Shown here in pieces: positions 52,898 to 61,405 of a stretch of 64,000 nucleotides of DNA. Within the stretch, counting starts at the first letter, position 1; every line of letters starts with the position of its first letter. A model generated the notes under the pieces. It had not been told where the DNA came from and did not search any database. It saw only the letters and a program-made list of their open reading frames with translations. The position numbers and the translations under genes are program-made. This DNA is from Arthrobacter sp. efr-133-R2A-120 (GTDB taxonomy: Bacteria; Actinomycetota; Actinomycetes; Actinomycetales; Micrococcaceae), in the NCBI RefSeq assembly GCF_030209835.1, contig NZ_JARVRF010000003.1, forward strand, positions 186,001 to 250,000, read 5' to 3'.

Positions 52898-53170
52898 CTA
52901 CTTTCCGACCTTGCTCATGGCCTGGTTGAAGAGTCCCTCAAGAGCCGGGCCTGCCAGCGCCAGCAGCCCGGCTACAAGTGCGGCGGACATCAATGTGATC
53001 ATGACCCATCCGGGTACGTCGCCTCGCGCGGGATGATCGTCGCCGGGGGCCGGCCTTTTGTCCGAAGGCGTTCCATCGGCTGATCTGGACGGCAGGAGAG
53101 TCCGCAGCTGCCACAGCAAAAGTCCTGAAGCGGGCAAGGCCCGACGTCCAAGCTTTTTCATTTTCCCCAT
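52898..53170 (-). CDS. Flp-pilin-like small membrane protein
   Basis: 90 aa. A basic N-terminus MGKMKKLGRRALPASGLLLW and a polar stretch rich in Asp/Pro/Arg precede a single C-terminal helix in GDVPGWVMITLMSAALVAGL, then FNQAMSKVGK. Position between tadC and the TadE genes is that of the major Flp pilin. It lacks the usual G-x4-E-Y prepilin processing site, so the assignment is by position and size. GGGGGA about 9 bases upstream is a good ribosome site. Confidence 0.65.
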   Translation of the reverse strand: MGKMKKLGRRALPASGLLLWQLRTLLPSRSADGTPSDKRPAPGDDHPARGDVPGWVMITLMSAALVAGLLALAGPALEGLFNQAMSKVGK

Positions 53171-53290
53171 TTAATTTTCCCCCATTTCGTTGTGCCGGAA
53201 TCCGTTACGAATATCCGTGCAGTTCTTTGTTTTCGGCATTCAAGCGAATGCCGATGTGATGGACATGAAAAGGCTTGTTGGAAACCGCCA

Positions 53291-54220
53291 TCAGAAGCCA
53301 AGATCCAGCGCGGCCAAACCGGGATAGACGGCGAAGATCACGGTGAGGGGCAGGACGCCGAAAACCAGCGGCACCATCATGGCGATTTCTTTGCGACCCG
53401 CCGATTCCATCAACTCTCGCTTGGCCGAATCGCGGACATCCGCAGCTTGGGCCCGCAAAACATCAGCCAAAGGAGTACCGCGTTCGACGGCAACGACGAT
53501 TCCATCCACGAACCGAACAAGCGGGCCGAGCTCGGTTCGTCCCGAAAACTCGTGCAAGGCTTCGACCAGGGGCGTGCCGGCCCGCGTGGCCGCCAATACC
53601 AAGGCAAATTCCTTCGCCAATTCGCCGCGGGCCGTGCGACACACTCGATCGAGGGCACCGCTGGTGCTCTCCCCCGCGCCCACCGCGAGGGCCATCAGTT
53701 CGGCAAGGCTGGGGAATTCCGCCAGCATCCGCCTTTCCCTTCGTTTGATCCGCACCCCCAGCATGTAGTCCCGGAAAAGAAACCCTCCCAGTGCACAAAC
53801 CAGGACCGAGACGACCGCAAGCCCCGGACTGAACCGGCCCGCGGTCGCACCCATGACCACCAGAACAATCGCTGTGGCAAAGCCCGCCGCCGCCCACAGC
53901 AACTGCTCCGCGCGGAAGTCCAGCGCGGACTTTCCAGAGCCGGCCCTTGCCAGCCTCCTGTTGAGGGAAGTGGTGCCCAGGTTGAACTTCGCCAAGTAGC
54001 GGAGGGCGTCCCGGAACACCGGCCGCAGAATGCGCTCCAAAGGGCCGAACGGTGCAACGTCCGGGGTTGTGGACAGCAGCCGCGATTCAATGTTCTGGGA
54101 CCGGAGTTGCGGCTCGATGCGCCCCGCGAAGGGAATGGCCCGCATAAACGGCATGCGGACAAAGATGAGCCACAATCCGGCTCCCAGAAGAAGTCCGCAG
54201 AACACGGCCGGGGCAGTCAA
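53291..54220 (-). CDS. tadC: TadC-type inner membrane platform protein (T2SS GspF domain)
   Basis: 309 aa. An N-terminal helix TAPAVFCGLLLGAGLWLIFV, a mid pair of helices (about 110-165), the GspF domain core FPSLAELMALAVGAGESTSG, and final helices MVPLVFGVLPLTVIFAVYPG. TadB and TadC form the membrane platform that couples TadA ATP hydrolysis to pilus assembly. Its ATG overlaps the tadB stop by ATGA. Confidence 0.9.
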   Translation of the reverse strand: MTAPAVFCGLLLGAGLWLIFVRMPFMRAIPFAGRIEPQLRSQNIESRLLSTTPDVAPFGPLERILRPVFRDALRYLAKFNLGTTSLNRRLARAGSGKSALDFRAEQLLWAAAGFATAIVLVVMGATAGRFSPGLAVVSVLVCALGGFLFRDYMLGVRIKRRERRMLAEFPSLAELMALAVGAGESTSGALDRVCRTARGELAKEFALVLAATRAGTPLVEALHEFSGRTELGPLVRFVDGIVVAVERGTPLADVLRAQAADVRDSAKRELMESAGRKEIAMMVPLVFGVLPLTVIFAVYPGLAALDLGF

Positions 54221-55068
54221 CGCAGCACCCTTTCATCTTCAGGAAGGGCGCCGATGCGCAGCATGACCCAATAGCAGAAGCCCGAGACCAACAATCCGCC
54301 TCCCAGCACACTGACTCCGGCCGCGGAGTTGTAGGCGGCGACAGCTTCCGGCCTGCTGGCCAGCAGCATCAGGACGATCCATGGGGCGGCAACGGCCAAG
54401 CGCGCTCCGTTGATGGTCCACGATTGTCGCGCCTCAAGCTCACTGCGGGTCCTCGCACTCTCACGGAGGAACTCGGCGAGAGTTCCCAGTAGTCGGCCGA
54501 GATCGGATCCACCCACGTCGCGCGTCAGTCTGAGCGCCTCAATGATCCGGTCGGCGACGGGATCGGCCAAGCGGTCCTTTAACTTGTTCAACGCCGAATC
54601 GAAATGGCCGCCGGAACGGTAATCCGCACCAAACTCTCGGAAAAGGGCACGCAACTCTTCTGGGCCCTTGTCACCGAGCTGGACAAGCGCCTCGGGCAGC
54701 GAAAGTCCCGCACGGATTGCCGAGCGCAAATGGTCGACCACATCGGGCCAGAGCTCCCGTAGCATGGCGGTCCGCTTGCGCGCCCGCCAGCTGACAACGG
54801 CCAAGGGAAGCCACGCACCGAACAGGCCGAAGCACGCCGCAATCGAAAAGGACGCCGTCACGACGTAGATCACCAAAGTGGTGAATACACCCAATCCGAG
54901 GCACGATGCGATGAATCCCCCGCCGCTCACCTTTTCGATCCCGGCCATGAGCAACAGAGACTCAAGGCGTTTCGGTTTTGGCTCCTTGACGGCGAGCGGG
55001 TGTTCCCATGCAGACCACCAGATGAGAAACACCCCCAGGCCACAGAGAACCCCCAGCAGCGGCGCCAT
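54217..55068 (-). CDS. tadB: TadB-type inner membrane platform protein
   Basis: 283 aa. N-terminal helix LGVLCGLGVFLIWWSAWEHP, a second hydrophobic block near residues 55-90, the GspF core LWPDVVDHLRSAIRAGLSLP, and C-terminal helices including LAVAAPWIVLMLLAS. Start ATG overlaps the tadA stop as TGATG. Paralogous to tadC. Confidence 0.9.
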   Translation of the reverse strand: MAPLLGVLCGLGVFLIWWSAWEHPLAVKEPKPKRLESLLLMAGIEKVSGGGFIASCLGLGVFTTLVIYVVTASFSIAACFGLFGAWLPLAVVSWRARKRTAMLRELWPDVVDHLRSAIRAGLSLPEALVQLGDKGPEELRALFREFGADYRSGGHFDSALNKLKDRLADPVADRIIEALRLTRDVGGSDLGRLLGTLAEFLRESARTRSELEARQSWTINGARLAVAAPWIVLMLLASRPEAVAAYNSAAGVSVLGGGLLVSGFCYWVMLRIGALPEDERVLR

Positions 55069-56291
55069 CAGTAGTGCTCCAGGAGCGCGGCGACGTCAAA
55101 ACCTGCCCGGGCGAATTTCTCTGCGGCCGGCATGGAATTCGACGTCGGTTGGAGTCTGCCATCCTGCATCGCGAATACCTTGGACGACTCAATGATGCCG
55201 TTCTCCACGCGTCGCCCCAGCGAAAGGACCTCCGTGACCTGCCGGCGACCGTCCGCGTGGCGGCTGCAATGGACCACGAGGTCGATGCAGGATGCCACCG
55301 TCGGAACGACGAACGCACTCGAAATGTTCCCGCCGGCCAGCAGAGGCAGAGTGCAAATCTTGGTCACGGCGTCATGGGCGGAATTCGCATGGACGGTGCA
55401 CATGCCAGGCAGGCCCGAATTTAACGCAATAAGCATGTCCAGGCTTTCGGCTTCCCGGACCTCCCCCACCACGAGACGATCCGGCCGCATGCGAAGAGCC
55501 TCTTTGACGAGCCGGCGTAAGGGAATTTGGCCTTGACCCTCGAGGTTTGGCTGGCGGCACTGGAGGCCAACGACGTCACGCAGCGGGAAATGGAGTTCAA
55601 AGATCTCTTCGACGGTGATGACCCGTTCCCGGGAGCCGATATTGGCTGCCAGGCAGTTGAGCATGGTGGTCTTTCCGGCCTGGGTGGCTCCTGAGACGAG
55701 AATGTTCAGTCCGCTTGCCACCGCGGCTCCCAGGAATCGGGCTGACCCAGGCGTCAACGTCCCCAGCTCCACCAGATGCTCGAGCCGGGTCGCCTTGACC
55801 ACGAATTTGCGGATATTGACAGCCCAATGGCGGCGGGTGACATCGGGAATGACTACGTGGAGCCGGGAGCCATCGGGCAGGGCCGCGTCCACGAAGGGTG
55901 ACGAGAGGTCCAGCCTGCGCCCGGAACTCTTAAGCATCCGTTCAACGAGGTCGCGAACCTGCTGCTCCGTGAGGCTGATCGAGGTAAGTTCGGATTCGCC
56001 GTTCCGGGCAACGTAAACCTCGTTCGGCGCATTGAGCCAGACCTCTTCGATGGTGGGGTCATCCAGAAGCGGCTGGAGCGGGCCGAAGCCGGCAACGGCG
56101 TCGAACACGTACTTGCGCGCAATGTCCAAATGTCCCAAAGGAGGCAAGGGGCCGAGAAGCGCCCGCTCATCGTAGTCATTCACGGCGGCCTCGACGAGCC
56201 GGTGAACTTCGACTGCTTGGCTCAAAGGATCCAGTCCACGCCGACGAATCAGCTCGCGGACTTCATCCTCGACGATGCGCAAAGCCTCCAT
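55068..56291 (-). CDS. tadA: TadA/CpaF secretion ATPase
   Basis: 407 aa from ATG 56291, preceded by GGGGGG at 3-9 bases; the frame extends to 56381 but without a site. Walker A is LVSGATQAGKTTMLNCLA, the Asp box TVEEIFELHF, and Walker B RPDRLVVGEVREAESLDMLI, with the His box CTVHANSAHDAVTKI. It is the hexameric motor that powers Flp/Tad pilus assembly. First gene of the tad operon, divergent from the sedolisin gene. Walker A has GATQAGKT instead of GGTGSGKT. Confidence 0.92.
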   Translation of the reverse strand: MEALRIVEDEVRELIRRRGLDPLSQAVEVHRLVEAAVNDYDERALLGPLPPLGHLDIARKYVFDAVAGFGPLQPLLDDPTIEEVWLNAPNEVYVARNGESELTSISLTEQQVRDLVERMLKSSGRRLDLSSPFVDAALPDGSRLHVVIPDVTRRHWAVNIRKFVVKATRLEHLVELGTLTPGSARFLGAAVASGLNILVSGATQAGKTTMLNCLAANIGSRERVITVEEIFELHFPLRDVVGLQCRQPNLEGQGQIPLRRLVKEALRMRPDRLVVGEVREAESLDMLIALNSGLPGMCTVHANSAHDAVTKICTLPLLAGGNISSAFVVPTVASCIDLVVHCSRHADGRRQVTEVLSLGRRVENGIIESSKVFAMQDGRLQPTSNSMPAAEKFARAGFDVAALLEHY

Positions 56292-56395
56292 TTTCCCCCC
56301 AATGCAGCATGCGCCCACGCGCTGCGGAAAACCTTCAACAAGGTTAAAAGTAGGGGAGGTTACAAGCTGAGACCAAGTCATTTTGAGGGACCTGT

Positions 56396-56458
56396 GGATA
56401 ATTGTCTTATCCGCAAGTCACACCAGAAACACGTGAATCTCTGGCCACTCCAGACCCC
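56396..56458 (+). promoter_or_regulatory. conserved upstream element, copy A (before the sedolisin-SLH gene)
   Basis: GGATAATTGT (56396-56405) is followed 20 bases from its start by AGTCACACCAGAAACACGTG and then CTCTGGCCACTCCAGACCCC. It contains two direct repeats, GTCACACCAG (56417) and GCCACTCCAG (56444), 27 bp apart. The same arrangement occurs before the GH25 gene. It ends 26 bp before the ATG. Confidence 0.75.
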
Positions 56459-56484
56459 AATTATCAGGGCAAAAGAAGGATCTC

Positions 56485-58401
56485 ATGCCGAAAACACCGC
56501 GCGGATATCCCCGCGGCCGCTGGTTCAGCAGGCCCCGCCTGGTGACCGGTGCCGCGGTACTGATGGTACTGATGGTACTGTCCGCGATTGTCACGCCTGC
56601 GCAAGCAGAAGAGAGTTCAAGCGACCCCCTTCCTGGAACATCGTCGGCATCAGTCTCGCCCCCTGACCCCACGCCGGCTGCCCAGGCCATGGCACGGTTG
56701 AAGGGGCACCGACATTCGCGGGTATGCGGCGACGCACCCCCGGGCTACGCATCATGCCATGCGGAAATCGACGACGAAGTCGCTGGTCCCCTGGCTGCCG
56801 GGCAGCTTCTCCCCGCCGGGTACGGGCCGGCAGACCTGCAGTCCGCCTATAAGCTGCCCTCACTCACCGCCGGCACCGGCAGGACCGTAGCGGTAGTCGA
56901 TCCGTATGATGCCCCGACTGCCGAGGCGGATTTGGCTGTCTACCGGACGAGGTACGGGCAGCTTCCTTGTTCTTCAGCCTCGGGGTGCTTCCGGAAAGTA
57001 AACCAAAACGGCGGAACCTCCCTGCCGGCCCCCAACGCGGCGTGGGCCCAGGAAGCGTCCCTCGATGTCCAAATGGTCTCGGCGGCCTGTCCCAATTGCA
57101 ACATCCTGCTCGTCGAGGCCACATCCAATTCCCTCACCGATCTGGGCACTGCGGTCAATACCGCGGTCAATCTGGGTGCCAGTGCTGTCTCAATGAGCTT
57201 CGGGGGGCCGGAGGTCAGCGGGATCACCCGGTTCGACGCCGCCTATTTCAATCACCCCGGGATCCCTCTCGTGGCCAGCTCCGGCGACAACGGCTACACG
57301 AACACCACCGCACCGCCTTCGGTGAACTATCCAGCCTCCTCCCCCAATGTCGTCGCGGTTGGGGGCACCACCCTGACCCTCGACACAAGCAAGGTGCGGG
57401 GCTGGACCGAGCGAGCTTGGGGGGCCACCGGATCCGGCGCGGCCGGTCCGGGCAGCGGGTGCTCGGCTTACGAGCCCAAGCCGGCCTGGCAGCACGACAC
57501 GGGCTGTCCCAACCGCACCGTCGCCGATCTGGCCTCAGTTGCCGACCCGAGCACCGGCGTCGCTGTCTACGACAGCACCCCCAGCAACGGGATGAGCGGG
57601 TGGATGGTCTTTGGCGGAACCAGCGCTGCCGCCCCCGTCATCGCAGCCACGTACGCCCTCGCGGGCCCCACGCCTGCGGGAATCTCCCCTGCCCAGCTTG
57701 GCTACAGCTCACCGTGGGCGCTCAATGATGTTGCCAACGGTGCGAACGGGACGTGCACCGTGCCTTATCTGTGCACCGCCGGCTACGGATACGACGGGCC
57801 CACCGGGCTCGGCACCGCTCAAGGTTTGACAGCCTTCACTTCTTCTTCGAGCCCGCCTTCGTTCACCGATGTCCCCGGCAGCTACCCCTTCTATATAGAA
57901 GTGACGTGGATGGCATACAACGGCATCACCACGGGCTATCCCGACGGTACGTTCCGCCCCGTCCAACCCGTCACGCGCGAAGCAATGGCTGCTTTCCTCT
58001 ATCGCCTCAGGGGAAGTCCCTTCTTCATCCCGCCGGTTATCTCTCCGTTCAGGGACATCGGACTACTTTCACCCTTCTACAAGGAAATCACCTGGCTGGC
58101 CTCCACCGGCATCACCACCGGATACCCCGACGGCACCTACCGCCCCTCGGAACCTGTCAATCGCGATGCCATGGCTGCATTCCTCTACCGGCTTGCCGGC
58201 AAACCCGCATACACCCCGCCCGGTGCCTCACCGTTCACCGATCTCACCCCGGCTACCCCGTTCTACCTCGAAATCACGTGGCTGGCCTCGACCGGCATCA
58301 CGACCGGATACGCCGATGGCACCTTCCGGCCGCTGAACCCTGTCAACCGCGACGCCATGGCTGCGTTCATGTACCGCTACAACGCCAGAATCGGTCGTTG
58401 A
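56485..58401 (+). CDS. secreted S53 (sedolisin) serine protease with three SLH repeats
   Basis: 638 aa. A signal peptide ending TPAQAEE is followed by a propeptide-poor N-terminal part, then the sedolisin domain (about residues 100-445). Catalytic Glu and Asp are in AWAQEASLDVQMVSA, the oxyanion Asp in LVASSGDNGYTN, and Ser in FGGTSAAAPVIAA. Three S-layer-homology repeats follow (about 455-635), each with a 'GITTGYPDGTFRP...vNRDAMAAFLYR' pattern, so the enzyme is probably anchored to secondary wall polymer. A GGTACTGAT triplet repeat lies in the signal sequence. Divergent from tadA. Confidence 0.9.
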   Translation: MPKTPRGYPRGRWFSRPRLVTGAAVLMVLMVLSAIVTPAQAEESSSDPLPGTSSASVSPPDPTPAAQAMARLKGHRHSRVCGDAPPGYASCHAEIDDEVAGPLAAGQLLPAGYGPADLQSAYKLPSLTAGTGRTVAVVDPYDAPTAEADLAVYRTRYGQLPCSSASGCFRKVNQNGGTSLPAPNAAWAQEASLDVQMVSAACPNCNILLVEATSNSLTDLGTAVNTAVNLGASAVSMSFGGPEVSGITRFDAAYFNHPGIPLVASSGDNGYTNTTAPPSVNYPASSPNVVAVGGTTLTLDTSKVRGWTERAWGATGSGAAGPGSGCSAYEPKPAWQHDTGCPNRTVADLASVADPSTGVAVYDSTPSNGMSGWMVFGGTSAAAPVIAATYALAGPTPAGISPAQLGYSSPWALNDVANGANGTCTVPYLCTAGYGYDGPTGLGTAQGLTAFTSSSSPPSFTDVPGSYPFYIEVTWMAYNGITTGYPDGTFRPVQPVTREAMAAFLYRLRGSPFFIPPVISPFRDIGLLSPFYKEITWLASTGITTGYPDGTYRPSEPVNRDAMAAFLYRLAGKPAYTPPGASPFTDLTPATPFYLEITWLASTGITTGYADGTFRPLNPVNRDAMAAFMYRYNARIGR

Positions 58402-58411
58402 GGACTACAGC

Positions 58412-58443
58412 CACAGGCGCCGGTTAGCCCATCCGGCGCTGTG
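58412..58443 (+). terminator. terminator-like hairpin after the sedolisin gene
   Basis: CACAGGCGCCGG (58412-58423) pairs with CCGGCGCTGTG (58433-58443) with one bulged G. No U-run follows. Confidence 0.65.
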
Positions 58444-58511
58444 AACCGACTAACTTTGAGGACCCCAGGTTCGGATGGACGCACAGTGGCGCCAATGTTG
58501 GTCCAGTCGTT

Positions 58512-58573
58512 GGATAACTGTTCAGCCACTAGTCACACCAGCACCACATAAAACTCTGGTCACTCCTGCCCCT
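58512..58573 (+). promoter_or_regulatory. conserved upstream element, copy B (before the GH25 gene)
   Basis: GGATAACTGT (58512-58521), then AGTCACACCAGCACCACATA from 58531 and CTCTGGTCACTCCTGCCCCT. The direct repeats GTCACACCAG (58532) and GTCACTCCTG (58559) are again 27 bp apart. About 35 of 43 bases in the main block match copy A, with nearly the same spacing to the GGATAA part. It ends about 126 bp before the chosen ATG. Confidence 0.75.
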
Positions 58574-58699
58574 GAATGCTATGGTGTCCCGGTTAGGAGC
58601 TGGCCTTATGGTGCACTGCAGAAGCGTTAGTTGCTGGAGCTGCAGTCGCAAGCTATCACCATGTGCCCTCAATTGAGCGGCACCTTGCCGGAATTGAAA

Positions 58700-61255
58700 A
58701 TGAAACGAACAACCGCTGTAAAGGGACTTCGATTCCCCGTCGCGCGCACTGGCGTCGCACTAGGCATCGCGCTCGGCTTGACTCTCACCGTGGCCGGGGC
58801 CACTCCGTCGGAAAGCGCGATCTCCGCTGCTTCAGCACAGACGCAAGCCACGAAAGCAGAAACAACTGCGGGTACGAAACCGGGCCTATCTCCGACGGTT
58901 CCTGGCGGCTCCCCTGCTCCTAGGCCGCCTGCTCCAGCAAGTGCGCTAAGTCCGTTGACCGACTCCGCTGCAGAGACGACGGCGCCGGTCACCACACCTT
59001 CGCCGGTCGCAATGCCAGCGATGCCCGGCAGCACTCCGATCATCGGCGACGCGATGAAGCGCGCCATGCTCCAGGCGATTCCCAGCGGTGGAGCCGAAAT
59101 GGGCCAGCGGTCGCCGCGAGTCTTGGCTGACAAGAACCAACCGGCAAGTGCAGCACCCATGGGGTCCCGTACCGTGGCAGGCACTCTCTCCATGGCACTA
59201 GACACCGGACACTGGTCTCCGTCGTTCGGCGTCGCTGGGCAGGATGTCAGCGCGTATCAAGGGAACGTCGATTGGGCATCCCAGTGGAACCAAGGCTCAC
59301 GTTTCGCCTACGTGAAAGCCTCGGAGGGCAACTACTACGTCAATGGGAATTTCTCCCAGCAATACGCCGGCTCACGCAGCGTCGGAATGATCCGTGGCGC
59401 GTATCATTTCGCCATTCCGAACTGGTCCTCGGGGGCAGACCAGGCTAGGTACTTCGTAGCAAACGGTGGAGGGTGGAGCCCTGACGGCTACACACTCCCG
59501 CCGGTCCTGGACATCGAATACAACCCCTATGAGGGCCAAACCATCGGCGGCTTCTACTTCGGCGACGTTTGCTATGGCATGTCAGGTGCGCAAATGAGCA
59601 GCTGGATAGCGGATTTCGGGAACACCATACAAGCACTGACCGGCCGGTATCCCGTTATTTACAGCACTACCGATTGGTGGGCTCGATGCACGGGAAACTC
59701 GGCTTCCTTCAGTGCATATCCGCTGTGGATTGCTTCCTACCCCTCTTCCCCAGGCAATTCGCCGGGCGTTTTGCCGGCCAGCTGGAACCAATTCAGCATG
59801 TGGCAGTACAGCAGCACCGGCCCGTTCCAGGGGGATTCGAACGTGTGGAACGGCTCATACGCCTCGCTCGCAGTCTTTGCGGGCACGACGCCGCAAGGAT
59901 CGTTTGATAGCCTCACCGCGGAGCGAACCGACACGGCCGCTTCTCTAAGAGTCAGGGGGTGGGCCGCGGACGCCGGATTACCGCAAAACACTACCGAAGC
60001 ACACGCCTACGTCACCGCCCCGAACGGCTCGCAACAGCTCTACAAGATCCCGGCCACAACTTATAGACCGGATGTAAACCAAGCACTAGGTCTCGGAGAC
60101 AACCACGGTTTCGACCAACAAATCCCCGTGACCGTATCGGGGAACTACCAAGTTTGCGTCTACGCCATTGGAAAATTCACCAACGTTGGGTTGGGATGCA
60201 AAACGATCTCAGTCGTAGGAGCGGAACCACCCATCGGCAACGTCGATGATGCCTACGAAGTCCGTACACCTGACAAGGTGAGCTTCAGGATTCGCGGCTG
60301 GGTAGTGGACATGAGCAACACATCGTCGACGGCGGCCGCCCACGCCTATGTTTCCGCACCCGACGGAACGACCACGGGTTACGTAGTGCCAGCCAATGCA
60401 TCCCGTCCTGACGTGAATCAGGTCTTGGGCATTGGAGGCAACCACGGCTTCCAGCAGGACATCAACATCACAAAAGCCGGGACCTACCGCATTTGCTTCT
60501 ACGCCGTGGGCCAGTACCTGCACTCGGACATGGGGTGTAAGTCTTTCACCATCGCTGCGGCAGCCCTGCCGGTCGGGTCCTTTGACTCCGTGGATCTCAA
60601 GACGACCAGCACCACGGCCTCGCTGACCACGCGCGGTTGGGCCCTGGATTACGGAGACACCACCAGGCAAATTGCGGTGCACGTCTACGTACAATCACCG
60701 GACGGAACCACCCAGCTCTACAAGATCACGGCTTCACAGCCGCGACCGGACGTGAACAAGGTTCTTCAGGTCCCCGGGGACCATGGATACCAGACGGACA
60801 TACCACTTAGCGCACCGGGCACGTACCGGGTCTGTTCCTGGGCCATCGCCCTTAGCCCCGTCGCTCCAGGAAACGCCCTGCTCGGTTGCAAGTCCGTGAC
60901 GGTCGGAGTCAGTGCCAAGCCCGTCGGATTTCTGGACTCGGTCAAGCTCTCGACAACGAACGGCGTCACGTCCCTTACCGCCTCCGGATGGGCCATGGAC
61001 CCGACCACCGGCGCATCAATTGAGGTGCACGTCTACGTGACACAGCCAGACACCCAGCAAAAGTACTTCCCCATCATCGCCAACCTGCCAAGGCCCGATG
61101 TGAACGCGGCGATGAAGACCACGGGAGACCATGGCTTCTCGCTGTCGACAAACATCCTCCAACGGGGCACCTACAGGGTATGCGCGCATGGAATAGCTAC
61201 GTCTCCCTTCTCGTTGGGAAACACGCTCCTGGGTTGCACGAACATCACGTTCTAG
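58700..61255 (+). CDS. secreted GH25 lysozyme with four copies of a ~110-residue repeat
   Basis: 851 aa from ATG 58700 ([20 protein letters not shown], signal helix to about residue 45). A Pro/Ala/Thr-rich linker follows, then the GH25 muramidase domain at about 175-390: [20 protein letters not shown] with the active-site Asp, and [11 protein letters not shown] with the catalytic D-x-E. From about 394 four tandem repeats occur (starts near 394, 509, 622, 740), each with P-x-G-x-x-DS, RGWaxD, H-x-YV-x-x-PdGt, RPDVN, GdHGF and YRVCxYAI. The repeats resemble beta-sandwich wall-binding modules but I cannot name them. Expected to cleave peptidoglycan. Confidence 0.88.
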   Translation: MKRTTAVKGLRFPVARTGVALGIALGLTLTVAGATPSESAISAASAQTQATKAETTAGTKPGLSPTVPGGSPAPRPPAPASALSPLTDSAAETTAPVTTPSPVAMPAMPGSTPIIGDAMKRAMLQAIPSGGAEMGQRSPRVLADKNQPASAAPMGSRTVAGTLSMALDTGHWSPSFGVAGQDVSAYQGNVDWASQWNQGSRFAYVKASEGNYYVNGNFSQQYAGSRSVGMIRGAYHFAIPNWSSGADQARYFVANGGGWSPDGYTLPPVLDIEYNPYEGQTIGGFYFGDVCYGMSGAQMSSWIADFGNTIQALTGRYPVIYSTTDWWARCTGNSASFSAYPLWIASYPSSPGNSPGVLPASWNQFSMWQYSSTGPFQGDSNVWNGSYASLAVFAGTTPQGSFDSLTAERTDTAASLRVRGWAADAGLPQNTTEAHAYVTAPNGSQQLYKIPATTYRPDVNQALGLGDNHGFDQQIPVTVSGNYQVCVYAIGKFTNVGLGCKTISVVGAEPPIGNVDDAYEVRTPDKVSFRIRGWVVDMSNTSSTAAAHAYVSAPDGTTTGYVVPANASRPDVNQVLGIGGNHGFQQDINITKAGTYRICFYAVGQYLHSDMGCKSFTIAAAALPVGSFDSVDLKTTSTTASLTTRGWALDYGDTTRQIAVHVYVQSPDGTTQLYKITASQPRPDVNKVLQVPGDHGYQTDIPLSAPGTYRVCSWAIALSPVAPGNALLGCKSVTVGVSAKPVGFLDSVKLSTTNGVTSLTASGWAMDPTTGASIEVHVYVTQPDTQQKYFPIIANLPRPDVNAAMKTTGDHGFSLSTNILQRGTYRVCAHGIATSPFSLGNTLLGCTNITF

Positions 61256-61258
61256 TGT

Positions 61259-61287
61259 GGTGGCGGCCCCACTGCGGGGCCGCCACC
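61259..61287 (+). terminator. hairpin terminator after the GH25 gene
   Basis: A perfect 12-bp stem GGTGGCGGCCCC / GGGGCCGCCACC with loop ACTGC begins 4 bp after the stop. No U-run, as is common in high-GC actinobacteria. Confidence 0.75.
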
Positions 61288-61405
61288 AAGCTTCGACAGT
61301 GCGTACGCTGTCGGTGAGGCCGGCATACCCAAGGTAAGATTCTGTTCGGCCAATGAGCCGCGCCGATCGGCCAAGTGCAAATACCGACACGAACGGGGAA
61401 TATCC

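Noticed and set aside
58631..58699. Upstream extension of the GH25 gene to 58631
   Set aside because: The extension would put a polar stretch before the signal helix; ATG 58700 gives a normal Lys/Arg-start signal peptide.
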